From CAZMVY01 sp964617875 (GTDB lineage: Bacteria; Planctomycetota; Phycisphaerae; UBA1845; PWPN01), in NCBI GenBank assembly GCA_964617875.1, contig CAZUAI010000028.1, forward strand, positions 1-62,214: 62,214 nucleotides of DNA, given 5' to 3'. Positions 15,968-24,201 of this stretch are shown here, in pieces; positions within the stretch are counted from its first letter, which is position 1, and every line of letters starts with the position of its first letter. The notes under the pieces were generated by a model. That model was not told where the DNA came from. It searched no databases and was given only the letters and a program-made list of their open reading frames with translations. The translations under genes and the position numbers were made by a program.

Positions 15968-17299
15968 ATGTCGGCGGCGCAACCCTCGGCGGATGGCAAG
16001 GACGGGATGGGCAAGGCGGGGGGGCCTTCCTGCGCCGGGAGGCAACGGCGGGCGATGGTGTGGTACGTCGTCCTTGCCGTCCTGGTGCCGTCGTGCATCG
16101 CGGGCGTACACAACGCCCTCGGCGGACGGTACGACTTCTCCTGGTTCTATGCCGATGCCCGGCATCTGGCGACCGGCGGAGACATGACCGAGTCGGTCGA
16201 GCTGGAGTGGTATCTTCCCGGCTTCCGCGTATTGCTCGCCCCGATGGGACTCCTGCCCGCCTGGCTGGCCGCTTTTGTGTGGAACGGCGTGAACGCCACG
16301 ACGGCCGCGCTGGCAATTGGCGGGATCGCCCGATGTGCCCGCATGTCGTCGCCCGGACCGGACGGCGAACGGCACGCGGCGGTCGCGACCGTCCTGGCAA
16401 TCCTGTTCGTGGCCCCCGCCGCCTTTGGGGTCTTTCAGATCAACCAGATCAGCTTCTGGCCGTTGGCCCTGCTGGTGTGGGCGCACATCTTTGCCCTCGA
16501 ACGTCGCGAGCGGACGGCGGGGCTGCTGCTGGGGCTGGCCATTCTCGTAAAGCTCCTGCCGGCCGTGATGCTCGTCTGGTGCATACTGCGGAAGCGCGTG
16601 AGGATGGCCCTGGTCGCTGCAATGGCGCCGGTGATTCTGTCGATCGGGATCGACGCGGCCGTCTACGGTTCCGCCGCCGCAGGCCGACATCACGTCCACT
16701 GGTATCGAATCGCGTTTACGGGCAGCGCCGGGGCGGGGTTTCTCGAGCGCGGCAAGGAGCGTTCGCATCGCAACCAGGGCTTGCCCGTGGTGCTCGGGCG
16801 TCTCCTGCAGCCGACGCCCACGCTGAACACCAGGCCGCTGCCGTGGAGCGAGCAGCGACGCGTCCGCCGCGTGGAGGTCGCATCGCTCGACACGGCCACG
16901 ATCAAGGCCGTCTACGTCGGCGTGGCGGCCGTTTCGTTTGTGGGGTTTGTGGCGGCGAGCGTGTGGGTGGGGCGGCGTCCGGGGCCGCTGGCCGAACACG
17001 GCCTGTTTGCCCTGTGGTGCGTGGCCATGATGTGGTTCGCGCCGCTGATGCGGCAGTACTACCTCGTGTGGGCACTGCCGGCGGTATGGGTGTTGCTGGA
17101 CCAGGCGGGGCGTCACGGGCGGGCCCGGACCCGCGGCTGGGCCTGCCTCGCCGCCCTGGCCGCCTGGGGAATCGGCCTGGCGGGCTGGGCCATTCCCGAG
17201 TTCCGCGCCGTCGGCGGGAGTCAGTGGGTCAATCTCGTGATGATCGCGGCGCTCGCGTGGGAAGGTGCTTGCTCTCGGCGTTCGGAGCGAGTGGCATGA
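15968..17299 (+). CDS. GT87-like (DUF2029) membrane glycosyltransferase
   Basis: 443 residues, strongly hydrophobic with about ten membrane segments (for example MVWYVVLAVLVPSCIAGVHN, LAFVWNGVNATTAALAIGGI, LLLGLAILVKLLPAVMLVWC). The hallmark DFSWFYADARHLATGG after the first membrane segment matches the D-x-x-x-x-Y..AR..L..G motif of polyprenyl-phosphate-dependent mannosyltransferases of GT87. Such enzymes add sugars to lipid or envelope acceptors from the periplasmic face. The start is uncertain: ATG 15968 has no clear ribosome-binding site, and ATG 16055, just before the first membrane segment, is also possible. It appears to be transcribed alone. Confidence 0.75.
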   Translation: MSAAQPSADGKDGMGKAGGPSCAGRQRRAMVWYVVLAVLVPSCIAGVHNALGGRYDFSWFYADARHLATGGDMTESVELEWYLPGFRVLLAPMGLLPAWLAAFVWNGVNATTAALAIGGIARCARMSSPGPDGERHAAVATVLAILFVAPAAFGVFQINQISFWPLALLVWAHIFALERRERTAGLLLGLAILVKLLPAVMLVWCILRKRVRMALVAAMAPVILSIGIDAAVYGSAAAGRHHVHWYRIAFTGSAGAGFLERGKERSHRNQGLPVVLGRLLQPTPTLNTRPLPWSEQRRVRRVEVASLDTATIKAVYVGVAAVSFVGFVAASVWVGRRPGPLAEHGLFALWCVAMMWFAPLMRQYYLVWALPAVWVLLDQAGRHGRARTRGWACLAALAAWGIGLAGWAIPEFRAVGGSQWVNLVMIAALAWEGACSRRSERVA

Positions 17300-17552
17300 T
17301 TCCGGATCTCGTTCTCTGGCGGCGCATCGAGCGTGATCGCCGCGGGCCGGATCTCGACCGCCGTCGCCCGGCCCCGCGAAGCCGCCAGGCCGACCGGTGC
17401 CGGATACGTGCGGTCTTGCGCCTTTCTCACCGGCTCCGTCATCCCTCTTTTCCGTGAGTCCGCCGCCTCTGCCCGGAACGACTCTGTCTGGCCGTTTGGA
17501 TGAAAGACGAAAGCCAACCGCTGACGCCTTCCTCAGCGTTCGGTCCGCCGGA

Positions 17553-18884
17553 TCAGCGATGCGGAAACGCCAGGAATGGGTCGTTCGGCCGGGACGGGGC
17601 GTCGATCATGAACCACGCGCTGCCGGACAACGCGTCGTCGATCGCCGTTCGCGCGCCGGCGGGAGCCGCCGTCGCGGGCTCAGGCCCCTCCGTGCAGATC
17701 TCGACCGCCAGCGGGAGCCGAACGCCCATGTCAACGTCGGGATCCTCCTGCAGGCGGGTACACTCGGCCTCCTCGAAGATCCGCTGCGGATCCGTCTGCA
17801 GGAGCCACAGGTCGTCCGGAACATCCAACCCGGCCACCGGCTTCGCCAGGGCCGTCGCCGAGAGCGTCACAAGAAGCCGCGTTGCCCGCGGCGATGAGAG
17901 CCGCGCCGTCCGCGGCGAGCGGACCGCCGCCGCCCGCGCGACCACGGCATTCCACAGCCGGTCCTTCGCCGAGATGATTCCATCGCGGGCCTTCGTCATC
18001 GCCGCGGTGACCTCGGACAGATCCGGCGTTTGCGGAGGGACCTTCGCGGTCGCCGTCTTCGTCGGCTTCATCGCAGTTGTCTTCGGCGCTCTGGCCGCGA
18101 CCGCCGTGCCCGCCGACCGGTCCGCCGTCCTGGCCTGCTGCTTCGCCCGTTCGGTCTTCTCGAGCATCGGCGCGAGCTTGTCGAGCCGCTCTTTGGCGGC
18201 GACGAGCTTCGGGTTCTTCGCCAGCGCGGCCCGGAAGGCCTCGCCGGCCTCCTCGTACTGGCCGATCGACTGGTACATCAGCCCGAGGTTGAACTGCGCA
18301 TCCTCCTCCGTGAGAACCGCGCGAAATGCCTCGAGCGCCTGCTCGGGCCTCCGTTGTTGCGCCAGGGCCACGCCCAGGTTGACCCGCGCGCGGACGAAAT
18401 CGGGCTTGATCTGCAAGGCGTTGTTCAGTTCCGCCTCGGCATCGGCCCAGCGGCGCTGGCTGATGTAGCAGAACGCCAGGTTGTTGCGAAGATGGGCCGC
18501 GTCCGGCCTGAGGGCAATCGCCTTGAGGAAATGCTCCTCCGCCTGTGCATAGTTGCCCAGGCGCGTGTAGCACACGCCCAGCCGGTTGTGGACCTCGGTC
18601 ATCCGCGGGTCGAGGGCGATTGCCGCCTGATACTGCTGGATCGCGCGGCTGAGCTGGTTCTGGCTCTCATGCAGCCGCCCCGCCGCAAAGTGCGTGTTCG
18701 GCGCAATGGCCGGTTCGGGGGCGGCCTCGGCGACCGCCGTCTTCCCCGGCTCCTTGTCCTGTCGCAGCCATGGGTTGCCCGTCGATTTCGACGGCTGAGA
18801 CGGCTGCGGAGTCTGGCATGCGACCGGGGCTGTCATCGCGACCGCCGCGACCAGGCCCACCCAACGGCATCCGTGCATCGTCAT
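17553..18884 (-). CDS. TPR-repeat lipoprotein
   Basis: 443 residues. Signal peptide with lipobox (VAMTAPVACQ, Cys23). From about residue 65 to 240 there are five TPR units, for example NRLGVCYTRLGNYAQAEEHF, NNLAFCYISQRRWADAEAEL, VNLGVALAQQRRPEQALEAF and NLGLMYQSIGQYEEAGEAFR. After a Lys/Ala/Thr-rich linker comes a C-terminal region of about 150 residues without a recognised fold. The layout recalls TadD-like outer-membrane pilotins, but no other tad genes are nearby, so I keep the name general. The start follows GGGAGG. The OmpA-like lipoprotein gene is 71 bases upstream on the same strand and may share a transcript. Confidence 0.82.
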   Translation of the reverse strand: MTMHGCRWVGLVAAVAMTAPVACQTPQPSQPSKSTGNPWLRQDKEPGKTAVAEAAPEPAIAPNTHFAAGRLHESQNQLSRAIQQYQAAIALDPRMTEVHNRLGVCYTRLGNYAQAEEHFLKAIALRPDAAHLRNNLAFCYISQRRWADAEAELNNALQIKPDFVRARVNLGVALAQQRRPEQALEAFRAVLTEEDAQFNLGLMYQSIGQYEEAGEAFRAALAKNPKLVAAKERLDKLAPMLEKTERAKQQARTADRSAGTAVAARAPKTTAMKPTKTATAKVPPQTPDLSEVTAAMTKARDGIISAKDRLWNAVVARAAAVRSPRTARLSSPRATRLLVTLSATALAKPVAGLDVPDDLWLLQTDPQRIFEEAECTRLQEDPDVDMGVRLPLAVEICTEGPEPATAAPAGARTAIDDALSGSAWFMIDAPSRPNDPFLAFPHR

Positions 18885-18955
18885 CGGCTACCTCCCTGTG
18901 CGATCTCACGCCCGCGCCCCTGGCGGCGTATCCGGACGAACACCCGCCCCGCCGC

Positions 18956-19498
18956 TCAGTCTTCGCTGCCGCTGGGGCTGCCGGCGCCGAAGAAGCTGGT
19001 CTTGCTCTGCCCGCCGCCGATGTCGTTGATCCGCTCGTACCCACTCTCGCCCTCGGACGCAGGGATCCCGTCCGCCCGGACGGCTCCGGAAACCACCGTC
19101 ACCTTCGACGAATCGGCGCCGGCCGCCTTCAGATAGTCACGGACGCTCGCCAGACGCGCATCGACCAGCTTGTTGTCGCGGAGTTCCGTGTCGTAGCGAA
19201 GCTCGCCGCCCGACTCCTTCAGCAGGGCCGCGTACCGGTCAAGCCGCCGCGCCCCGAGCCCGTTGAGCGACGCGGTGTGCGGCACGAAATGCACGTCCGA
19301 CACGTGCATCTCCGACAGCATCGCGTTGTCGAGCATGTACACGTAATGCTGCTGCATGTCCGCCTGGCGCGAGGTCCAGCCCTGCGGCGGCGAGTTCAGC
19401 CGCTCGTGCGGCGGCGAGCAGCCGCCCACGGCAACGACAACGGCGAGAACCACCAGTCGGATGTCTGACGTCGTGATTGAACAAACGGCTCTCGGCAT
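18956..19498 (-). CDS. Small OmpA-like lipoprotein
   Basis: 180 residues. A hydrophobic signal segment (IRLVVLAVVVAVGGC) ends in a lipobox with Cys. The mature part contains FVPHTASLNGLGARRLDRYA and then LRYDTELRDNKLVDARLASV, which follow the pattern of OmpA/Pal-type domains (strand, helix, strand, RAxxVxxYL-like helix DYLKAAGAD). The peptidoglycan-binding Asp/Arg pair is not clearly preserved, so binding is uncertain. The ATG at 19498 follows GGAAGGAG by eight bases. The C-terminus is glycine/serine-rich. Likely anchored in the outer membrane, and probably co-expressed with the TPR lipoprotein downstream. Confidence 0.65.
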   Translation of the reverse strand: MPRAVCSITTSDIRLVVLAVVVAVGGCSPPHERLNSPPQGWTSRQADMQQHYVYMLDNAMLSEMHVSDVHFVPHTASLNGLGARRLDRYAALLKESGGELRYDTELRDNKLVDARLASVRDYLKAAGADSSKVTVVSGAVRADGIPASEGESGYERINDIGGGQSKTSFFGAGSPSGSED

Positions 19499-20070
19499 GA
19501 TTCGGCTCCTTCCGAAGCAGCAACGAACCAGGGTCAATTCAACGGCGGACCCGGGTACGCGAGGGCCATCCGTGACCCGTCGCATCGCCCACGTTATCGG
19601 CCAAATCGGGGGGCGAGGTTCGTTCGGCTCCAGGTTTTCTCACTGCAGAACGCCCGGCTTTTCGAAGGCGGCAGAGCACGCGAACACGTCGCACCCGTGA
19701 CACGTTGCTCGTCGGACGCGACAAGAGCGGAACGAGTGCTTGCGCTCGCCACGTTGTGCCCCCCTCGACCTGGAACCAGGGCCTGCTGCCAGTGCTGAGA
19801 AAGCGGGCGACAAAGACAGCTTCTGTACCGATGGGCCACAACACGAAGGCGAGCGAAAGCAATGCCGATTATCAGACCACACACGCCCAACTCCGCCAAG
19901 CGATGTGTTCGTTGCCTTGCAGCAGAGTTTGCGACAATTATTGCTAGAAACGCTATCGGACCCGACCACGGTATGCGGTCTTTGACGGCCCACGCCGCGG
20001 ATTCTAGTATTGGAGTAGAGATCCTCATGCGAGGCGGCGGCCTCGCCACACATGACGCGGAGGGTGTGAA
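19499..20070. other. Intergenic region between divergent envelope genes
   Basis: About 570 bases, less GC-rich than its surroundings, with no convincing gene on either strand. It holds the promoter of the PKD protein at its right end and a short GAGTGCTTGCGCTC-type hairpin near 19733-19746. The promoter for the minus-strand lipoproteins is not clear. Confidence 0.6.
19982..20010 (+). promoter_or_regulatory. Candidate sigma-70 promoter of the PKD protein gene
   Basis: TTGACG (19982-19987), 17-base spacer, TAGTAT (20005-20010). Predicted start near 20017, leaving a leader of about 54 bases with GGAGG seven bases before the ATG. Confidence 0.6.
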
Positions 20071-21180
20071 ATGCGTACCCGACACGGACCCCGATTTCGA
20101 CGGACCTTGCTCGCCCCGGTTGTGCTCCTGGCGGTCGTGGCGAATACGGCCACGGCGACCGACGGCCTCGTCACCTGGCAGATCACGACCGATACGCCGG
20201 TCATCAACCTCGCCGAAGCCAATCGTACGGTGAACTGGTACTCGTTCGTCACGGTGACGGGCGACAACCAGGGGCTCGGCGGCTTTCTCTACGACCTGAC
20301 CGTCAAGGACGCGGGCGGCGGCCTGGCCAACGCCCCCATGGCACCGGCGTCCTGGCAGGCCGTCTACGGCGTCGCGGGCCCTTCGGGCAAGCCGGCCGAG
20401 GCCGCAACCCTGATCGACCCCCGAAGCATCGGCGGTCCGGGCATGGACGTGATGCACTCCGAGGGAAGCGGCTCGACACCCGGGCATCTGGAGCAGTGCG
20501 GGACGTTCCTGCTGACGTGGGATCCGTCGAAGCACACGGCGGGTGTCGGGATTGACGGCCGTAAGGGCGTCCTGCTCTTCGACCCGAACGGCGCCTACGG
20601 CATCCAGGCGGGCACCATTGACGCCTCGGCCCTCGCGCCCGGCACCTACACCGTCGCGTTGGTTCCCGCCGCCACGGGAACGAGCGTGCTGAAGGCGGAA
20701 CTCGATTTCACCAAGGCGCAAAGCGGCGGCATCATCTCGCCGGCAAGCTCGCAGGGCGCCTCGTTCACGTTCACGGTAGTCAACGTCCCGCCGGAGAACC
20801 ACGCACCGACGGCCGCCATCTTCGTCAGCCCCACCACGGGCACAGCGCCGCTGACCGTCAGCGTCACGGGCACCTCGTCCGCCGACCAGGACGGCGACAC
20901 GCTCGCCTACGCCTGGGACTTCGGCGACGGCCAGACGAGCCATGAGGCCGCCGTCCAGCACACGTACGCGACGGCCGGAACCTTCACGGTGACACTCGTG
21001 GTCAGCGACGGACGCGGCGGCTCAGACAGCAAGACGGCGACGGTAACCGTTGAGCCCGCACCGGCAGACAGCGGGCCGCCGCCGATGCCCGGCGGCTTCT
21101 GCGGAGCAGGAATGGTCGAGTCCGCCGCGCTCTGCCTTCTCGGCCTGTTCGTTCTGCCGTGGATACGGCGACGAACTTAA
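20071..21180 (+). CDS. Secreted PKD-domain protein with C-terminal sorting-like tail
   Basis: 369 residues. Signal peptide (about 1-29, LLAPVVLLAVVANTATA). An N-terminal region of about 200 residues (VTWQITTDTPVINLAEANRT..) resembles an extracellular beta-sandwich. A PKD domain follows at roughly 247-333, with the signature YAWDFGDGQTSHEAAVQHTY. The end is GFCGAGMVESAALC then a hydrophobic stretch LLGLFVLPW and IRRRT, the tripartite plan (motif, membrane helix, basic end) of proteobacterial- and planctomycete-type sorting signals; a CGAG core is closer to MYXO-CTERM than to PEP-CTERM. Probably a surface-anchored adhesin or glycan-binding protein. The start follows GGAGG. Confidence 0.8.
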   Translation: MRTRHGPRFRRTLLAPVVLLAVVANTATATDGLVTWQITTDTPVINLAEANRTVNWYSFVTVTGDNQGLGGFLYDLTVKDAGGGLANAPMAPASWQAVYGVAGPSGKPAEAATLIDPRSIGGPGMDVMHSEGSGSTPGHLEQCGTFLLTWDPSKHTAGVGIDGRKGVLLFDPNGAYGIQAGTIDASALAPGTYTVALVPAATGTSVLKAELDFTKAQSGGIISPASSQGASFTFTVVNVPPENHAPTAAIFVSPTTGTAPLTVSVTGTSSADQDGDTLAYAWDFGDGQTSHEAAVQHTYATAGTFTVTLVVSDGRGGSDSKTATVTVEPAPADSGPPPMPGGFCGAGMVESAALCLLGLFVLPWIRRRT

Positions 21181-21196
21181 CGGGACGAGCACGGCA

Positions 21197-22150
21197 TCAG
21201 TAGCCGATCTCCCATGTGTCTTCGATGTTCGCCGCCGCCGACTCGGAGACCCACACGTCCGTCCGCAGGAGCTGGAGGATCGACGTCGGAATCCGCGGCG
21301 TGACCGGGCCGTGGAGGCAGAGCCGCGTCATCATCCGCTGCCAGGAGATCCGCGAGCCGCCGACGCTGATCGCGTGCATGTCGATCCGGTTCTTTGCGCC
21401 GATGACCTCGGCCGGGCCGATCGTCGCCGCCTTCGGCGGCACGGCGGTCAGGTCGCCGCTGTGGCCGAAGCTGCCGTGCATCGAGTTCTGGGCAATCGTG
21501 AACGGGCTCAGCGTGCAGATCCGCGGCCCCATCCGCTTCCACTCGTCGAGCGTGCCGGCGAACTCCGGCGCATCGGGCTCGATGAACGCCAGGTGGCCCG
21601 TCCACCCCGGTCCGCTGTAGCAGATATCCGCCCCGCCGAGGTCGGCGATCCGCTTGCCGTAGTCCTTGAGGTTCTCATTGGTCAGGACGTGGACCTGGCT
21701 CTCGGGCGGACGGAGGTCGGCGTCGATCCGGCTCCAGAAGAACCGCTTGAAGGCGTAGCCGAAGCCGTGTTCCCACGTCTCAGGCGCGATCTCGCCGTGC
21801 TCGTTCGCGTACTCGTCCATGTTGAACGTGTGCAGGTGGCGGCAGTTCACGCGGAACCGGTTGATCAGGTGCGCCACCCGGCTGTAGTGCGGCCAGGGAT
21901 TCGGCATGATCATCACGAGCCGCTGCCCCGCGTCGGCCGCCGTCTTGATGCGGTGAAAGATGTCCGTGATCCAGAGGAACTCGACGTCCTCATCAGGAAT
22001 CACGGTGATGCGGTAGTCGGGGTTCGGGTGCTTCGCGATGTCCTCCCGCCTGATCGCCCGCACACGGCGGACGACGTCGGCGTCGCGGAAAGGGACGAAT
22101 GGTGCGGGACTGAACGTGAAGCAATCCTTACTGATCGATCGGTCAGCCAT
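21197..22150 (-). CDS. Glucosamine-6-phosphate deaminase (NagB)-like protein
   Basis: 317 residues, longer than the roughly 266 of NagB because of N- and C-terminal additions. NagB-type blocks are FNMDEY (Asp112, equivalent to the enolising Asp), PGWTGHLAFIEPD and LHGPVTPRIPTSILQLL. The His186 and Glu191 of the catalytic triad are kept, but the position of the usual Asp (GxDGHIAFNEP) is Thr184. The family isomerises and deaminates glucosamine 6-phosphate to fructose 6-phosphate. Here the triad change makes the exact reaction doubtful. It lies 31 bases downstream of nagA on the same strand, so an amino-sugar catabolic role is still likely. The start ATG opens the conserved N-terminal extension. 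Confidence 0.78.
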   Translation of the reverse strand: MADRSISKDCFTFSPAPFVPFRDADVVRRVRAIRREDIAKHPNPDYRITVIPDEDVEFLWITDIFHRIKTAADAGQRLVMIMPNPWPHYSRVAHLINRFRVNCRHLHTFNMDEYANEHGEIAPETWEHGFGYAFKRFFWSRIDADLRPPESQVHVLTNENLKDYGKRIADLGGADICYSGPGWTGHLAFIEPDAPEFAGTLDEWKRMGPRICTLSPFTIAQNSMHGSFGHSGDLTAVPPKAATIGPAEVIGAKNRIDMHAISVGGSRISWQRMMTRLCLHGPVTPRIPTSILQLLRTDVWVSESAAANIEDTWEIGY

Positions 22151-22181
22151 TGCTTTTGCTCCGCCGGTTCCGGTGCATTGC

Positions 22182-23357
22182 TCATGTGTGGTACACGCAC
22201 TTCCCGCCCACCCACGTCATCGCCGGCGTCAGGTCGCTGTTCCAGAGCACCAGGTCGGCGTCCGCGCCGGTCTCGACCACGCCTTTCGCGGCCAGCCCCA
22301 GTCGCCGTGCGGGCGTGCTTGTGCCCATCGCCCAGACGTTCTCCGCCGGCATCTCCAGCCACCGCAGCAGGTTCGCCATGCCGACGTTCATCGTCAACGC
22401 ACTGCCGGCGAGCAGGTTGTTGTTCACGTTCCGCGCACCATCCCCGGGCCGCACGCGGACGCGGTAGCCCCAGGGCGTGTCGAACTCGCCCGGCGGCAGG
22501 CCGGCGCCGATGTTCGAATCCGTGATGAGGACGACGCCCTCATGGCCCTTCGCGGCGAGGGTCGCCCGGATCACGACCGGGTGGACGTGGCAGCCGTCAC
22601 AAATGAAATCGACGCTGACGCGCCGGTCGGCCAGAATGGCCTCGACCGCCCCCACCGGCCGGGCACCCGGCTCGGTCTCCGGCGGGACGGGAAACACGTC
22701 GTAGAAGTGCGTCGCGTGCGTTACGCCGGCATCGATCGCCGCCTGCGTCTGTTCGACGCTCGCCCGGGTATGCGTAATGAATGCCGCGACGCCCCTCTCG
22801 CGAAGCCGCTCGATGACCGGCAGGATCCCGGGCGTCTCGGGGCTGATCGACATCGCGGCGACGCGGCCCCGGCAGGCCGCCATCATCTCGTCGAGAAGTC
22901 CAACGTCGCCGGGCAGCGTCGGGCACGCCGCGCCGGTGACGGCCACAAACGGCCCCTCCAGGTGCAGGCCGGGAATGCTCACATCCGTGACGGCGGGGAT
23001 GGCCTCTGCGATACGCTCCAGCCGCGGCAGGAGTCCCGGCCCCGGCATCGGCACGAGCGTCGGAAGGATGCAGGTCGTTCCGTACGCCCCCAGCACGCGG
23101 GCGGCAGCGAGCAGGTGCTCCGGCCCCATGTCGTACTGATAGTGGTGGATGCCGTGGGTATGAACGTCGATGAGCCCCGGCGTCAGCAACCGGCCGCCGC
23201 CGTCAATGGAGGCGCAGCCGGTCGGGCCGTCTGCGACTTCAGGACCGGACGCATCATCCACGCCGGCGATCCGGCCGCGCTCGACGAGCACACGGCCCAG
23301 GCCGATCCCCTTGCCGGGCCGCACGATCCGCACATTGTCGATCCGCATGCATGTCAT
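22182..23357 (-). CDS. nagA: N-acetylglucosamine-6-phosphate deacetylase
   Basis: 391 residues, amidohydrolase fold. Blocks seen are DVHTHGIHHYQYDMG (first metal/substrate region), LHLEGPFV (metal Glu), ITHTRASVEQTQAAIDAG and THATHFYDVF (metal histidines; most NagA proteins have HLFNAM at the second), FICDGCHVHP and LITDSNIGAG (catalytic Asp). It removes the acetyl group from GlcNAc-6-phosphate in the cytosol and should feed the NagB-like enzyme encoded 31 bases downstream. Two in-frame ATGs (23357, 23348) are both downstream of the predicted start site near 23390; no clear Shine-Dalgarno helps to choose. The promoter lies in the short gap shared with the divergent creatininase gene. Confidence 0.9.
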   Translation of the reverse strand: MTCMRIDNVRIVRPGKGIGLGRVLVERGRIAGVDDASGPEVADGPTGCASIDGGGRLLTPGLIDVHTHGIHHYQYDMGPEHLLAAARVLGAYGTTCILPTLVPMPGPGLLPRLERIAEAIPAVTDVSIPGLHLEGPFVAVTGAACPTLPGDVGLLDEMMAACRGRVAAMSISPETPGILPVIERLRERGVAAFITHTRASVEQTQAAIDAGVTHATHFYDVFPVPPETEPGARPVGAVEAILADRRVSVDFICDGCHVHPVVIRATLAAKGHEGVVLITDSNIGAGLPPGEFDTPWGYRVRVRPGDGARNVNNNLLAGSALTMNVGMANLLRWLEMPAENVWAMGTSTPARRLGLAAKGVVETGADADLVLWNSDLTPAMTWVGGKCVYHT

Positions 23358-23396
23358 CGGACACCACCGCCCGCCCTGCCGTCGCGGCACCGTTGC

Positions 23397-23424
23397 GTTA
23401 TAGGCAGATTTCGGCGAATATCAA
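23397..23424 (-). promoter_or_regulatory. Strong candidate promoter of nagA-nagB-like operon
   Basis: On the minus strand TTGATA (23424-23419), 16-base spacer, TATAAC (23402-23397): five of six matches in each hexamer. Predicted start about 23390. The -35 box ends three bases before the start codon of the divergent creatininase gene, so transcription of the two units must interfere. Confidence 0.65.
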
Positions 23425-23427
23425 GCC

Positions 23428-24201
23428 ATGAGCTACCTGTTTGCCGAAAAGACCTGGCCGCAACTGGAAGAGGCGATCAAGGCGGGAACCGTGCTCCTGC
23501 TGCCCTTCGCCGAGACGGAGGAGCACGCGCGGCACCTTGCCGTCGGATGCGACGTGATCATCGCCGAACGCGTCGCGATGGCCGTCGCCGAAAAGGTGAA
23601 TCCGGCGATTCCGACGCTGGTGCTGCCGACGATCCCGTACGGCTACACGCCTCGCGTAACGGCGAAATGGCCGGGGACGTTCTGCGTGCGGTGGGACGTG
23701 GTCGTCAAGTATCTGGCGGACGTGTGCTGCTCGGCCGTCGAGATGGGTTTCCGGAAGCTCGTGGTGATCTCGTCGCACGGCCCGCACGGCGACATCGCGC
23801 GGGTGGCGGCCCGGGAGGTGTTCGACCGGACGGGCGTGGGGATCGTCGTCACGCAGCCGCACACGATGGTCGTGCCGACGTTCAAGAAGGTCCGCAAGAG
23901 CGAACTGGGCGGGGCGTCGCACGCGTGCGAATATGAAACGTCGCTGCTCATGCACTTCGGCTACCCGGTGGACCTGACCGGCGTGGACGGCCGCGACCGG
24001 ATCCGGACGTGCAACGAATGGGTTGCCGGCGACATGGCCGGCTCGGGCAAGGTGAGCTGGTCCACGTGGGCCCTGCAGCGAAGCGAGACGGGGGCATACG
24101 GCGATCCCAGCTGCGCGTCGGCGGAGACGGGACGGCTTTGCTTCGAGGGCATCGTCGAGGAATACCGCCGCTTCCTCGAGTACTTCTGGAAACACGCGTA
24201 G
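23428..24201 (+). CDS. Creatininase-family amidohydrolase
   Basis: 257 residues, the family length. Metal-ligand blocks occur in order: FAETEEHARHLAVGCDV (Glu, His and Asp ligands), ISSHGPHGDI (standing for the usual NGHGGN) and SHACEYETSLLMHF (matching HAGExETS). The family includes creatinine amidohydrolase and the mycofactocin protein MftE, and many uncharacterised members act on small cyclic or linear amides. No mycofactocin partners are present. There is no visible Shine-Dalgarno before the ATG. It diverges from nagA by 70 bases, and its stop codon is immediately adjacent to the stop codon of the convergent glycosidase gene. The substrate is unknown. Confidence 0.82.
   Translation: MSYLFAEKTWPQLEEAIKAGTVLLLPFAETEEHARHLAVGCDVIIAERVAMAVAEKVNPAIPTLVLPTIPYGYTPRVTAKWPGTFCVRWDVVVKYLADVCCSAVEMGFRKLVVISSHGPHGDIARVAAREVFDRTGVGIVVTQPHTMVVPTFKKVRKSELGGASHACEYETSLLMHFGYPVDLTGVDGRDRIRTCNEWVAGDMAGSGKVSWSTWALQRSETGAYGDPSCASAETGRLCFEGIVEEYRRFLEYFWKHA

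Noticed and set aside
19640..20053. 137-codon minus-strand frame before the PKD gene
   Set aside because: Composition is random-like (Ser/Arg/Cys-rich), with no start signal; it also covers the promoter of the PKD gene.
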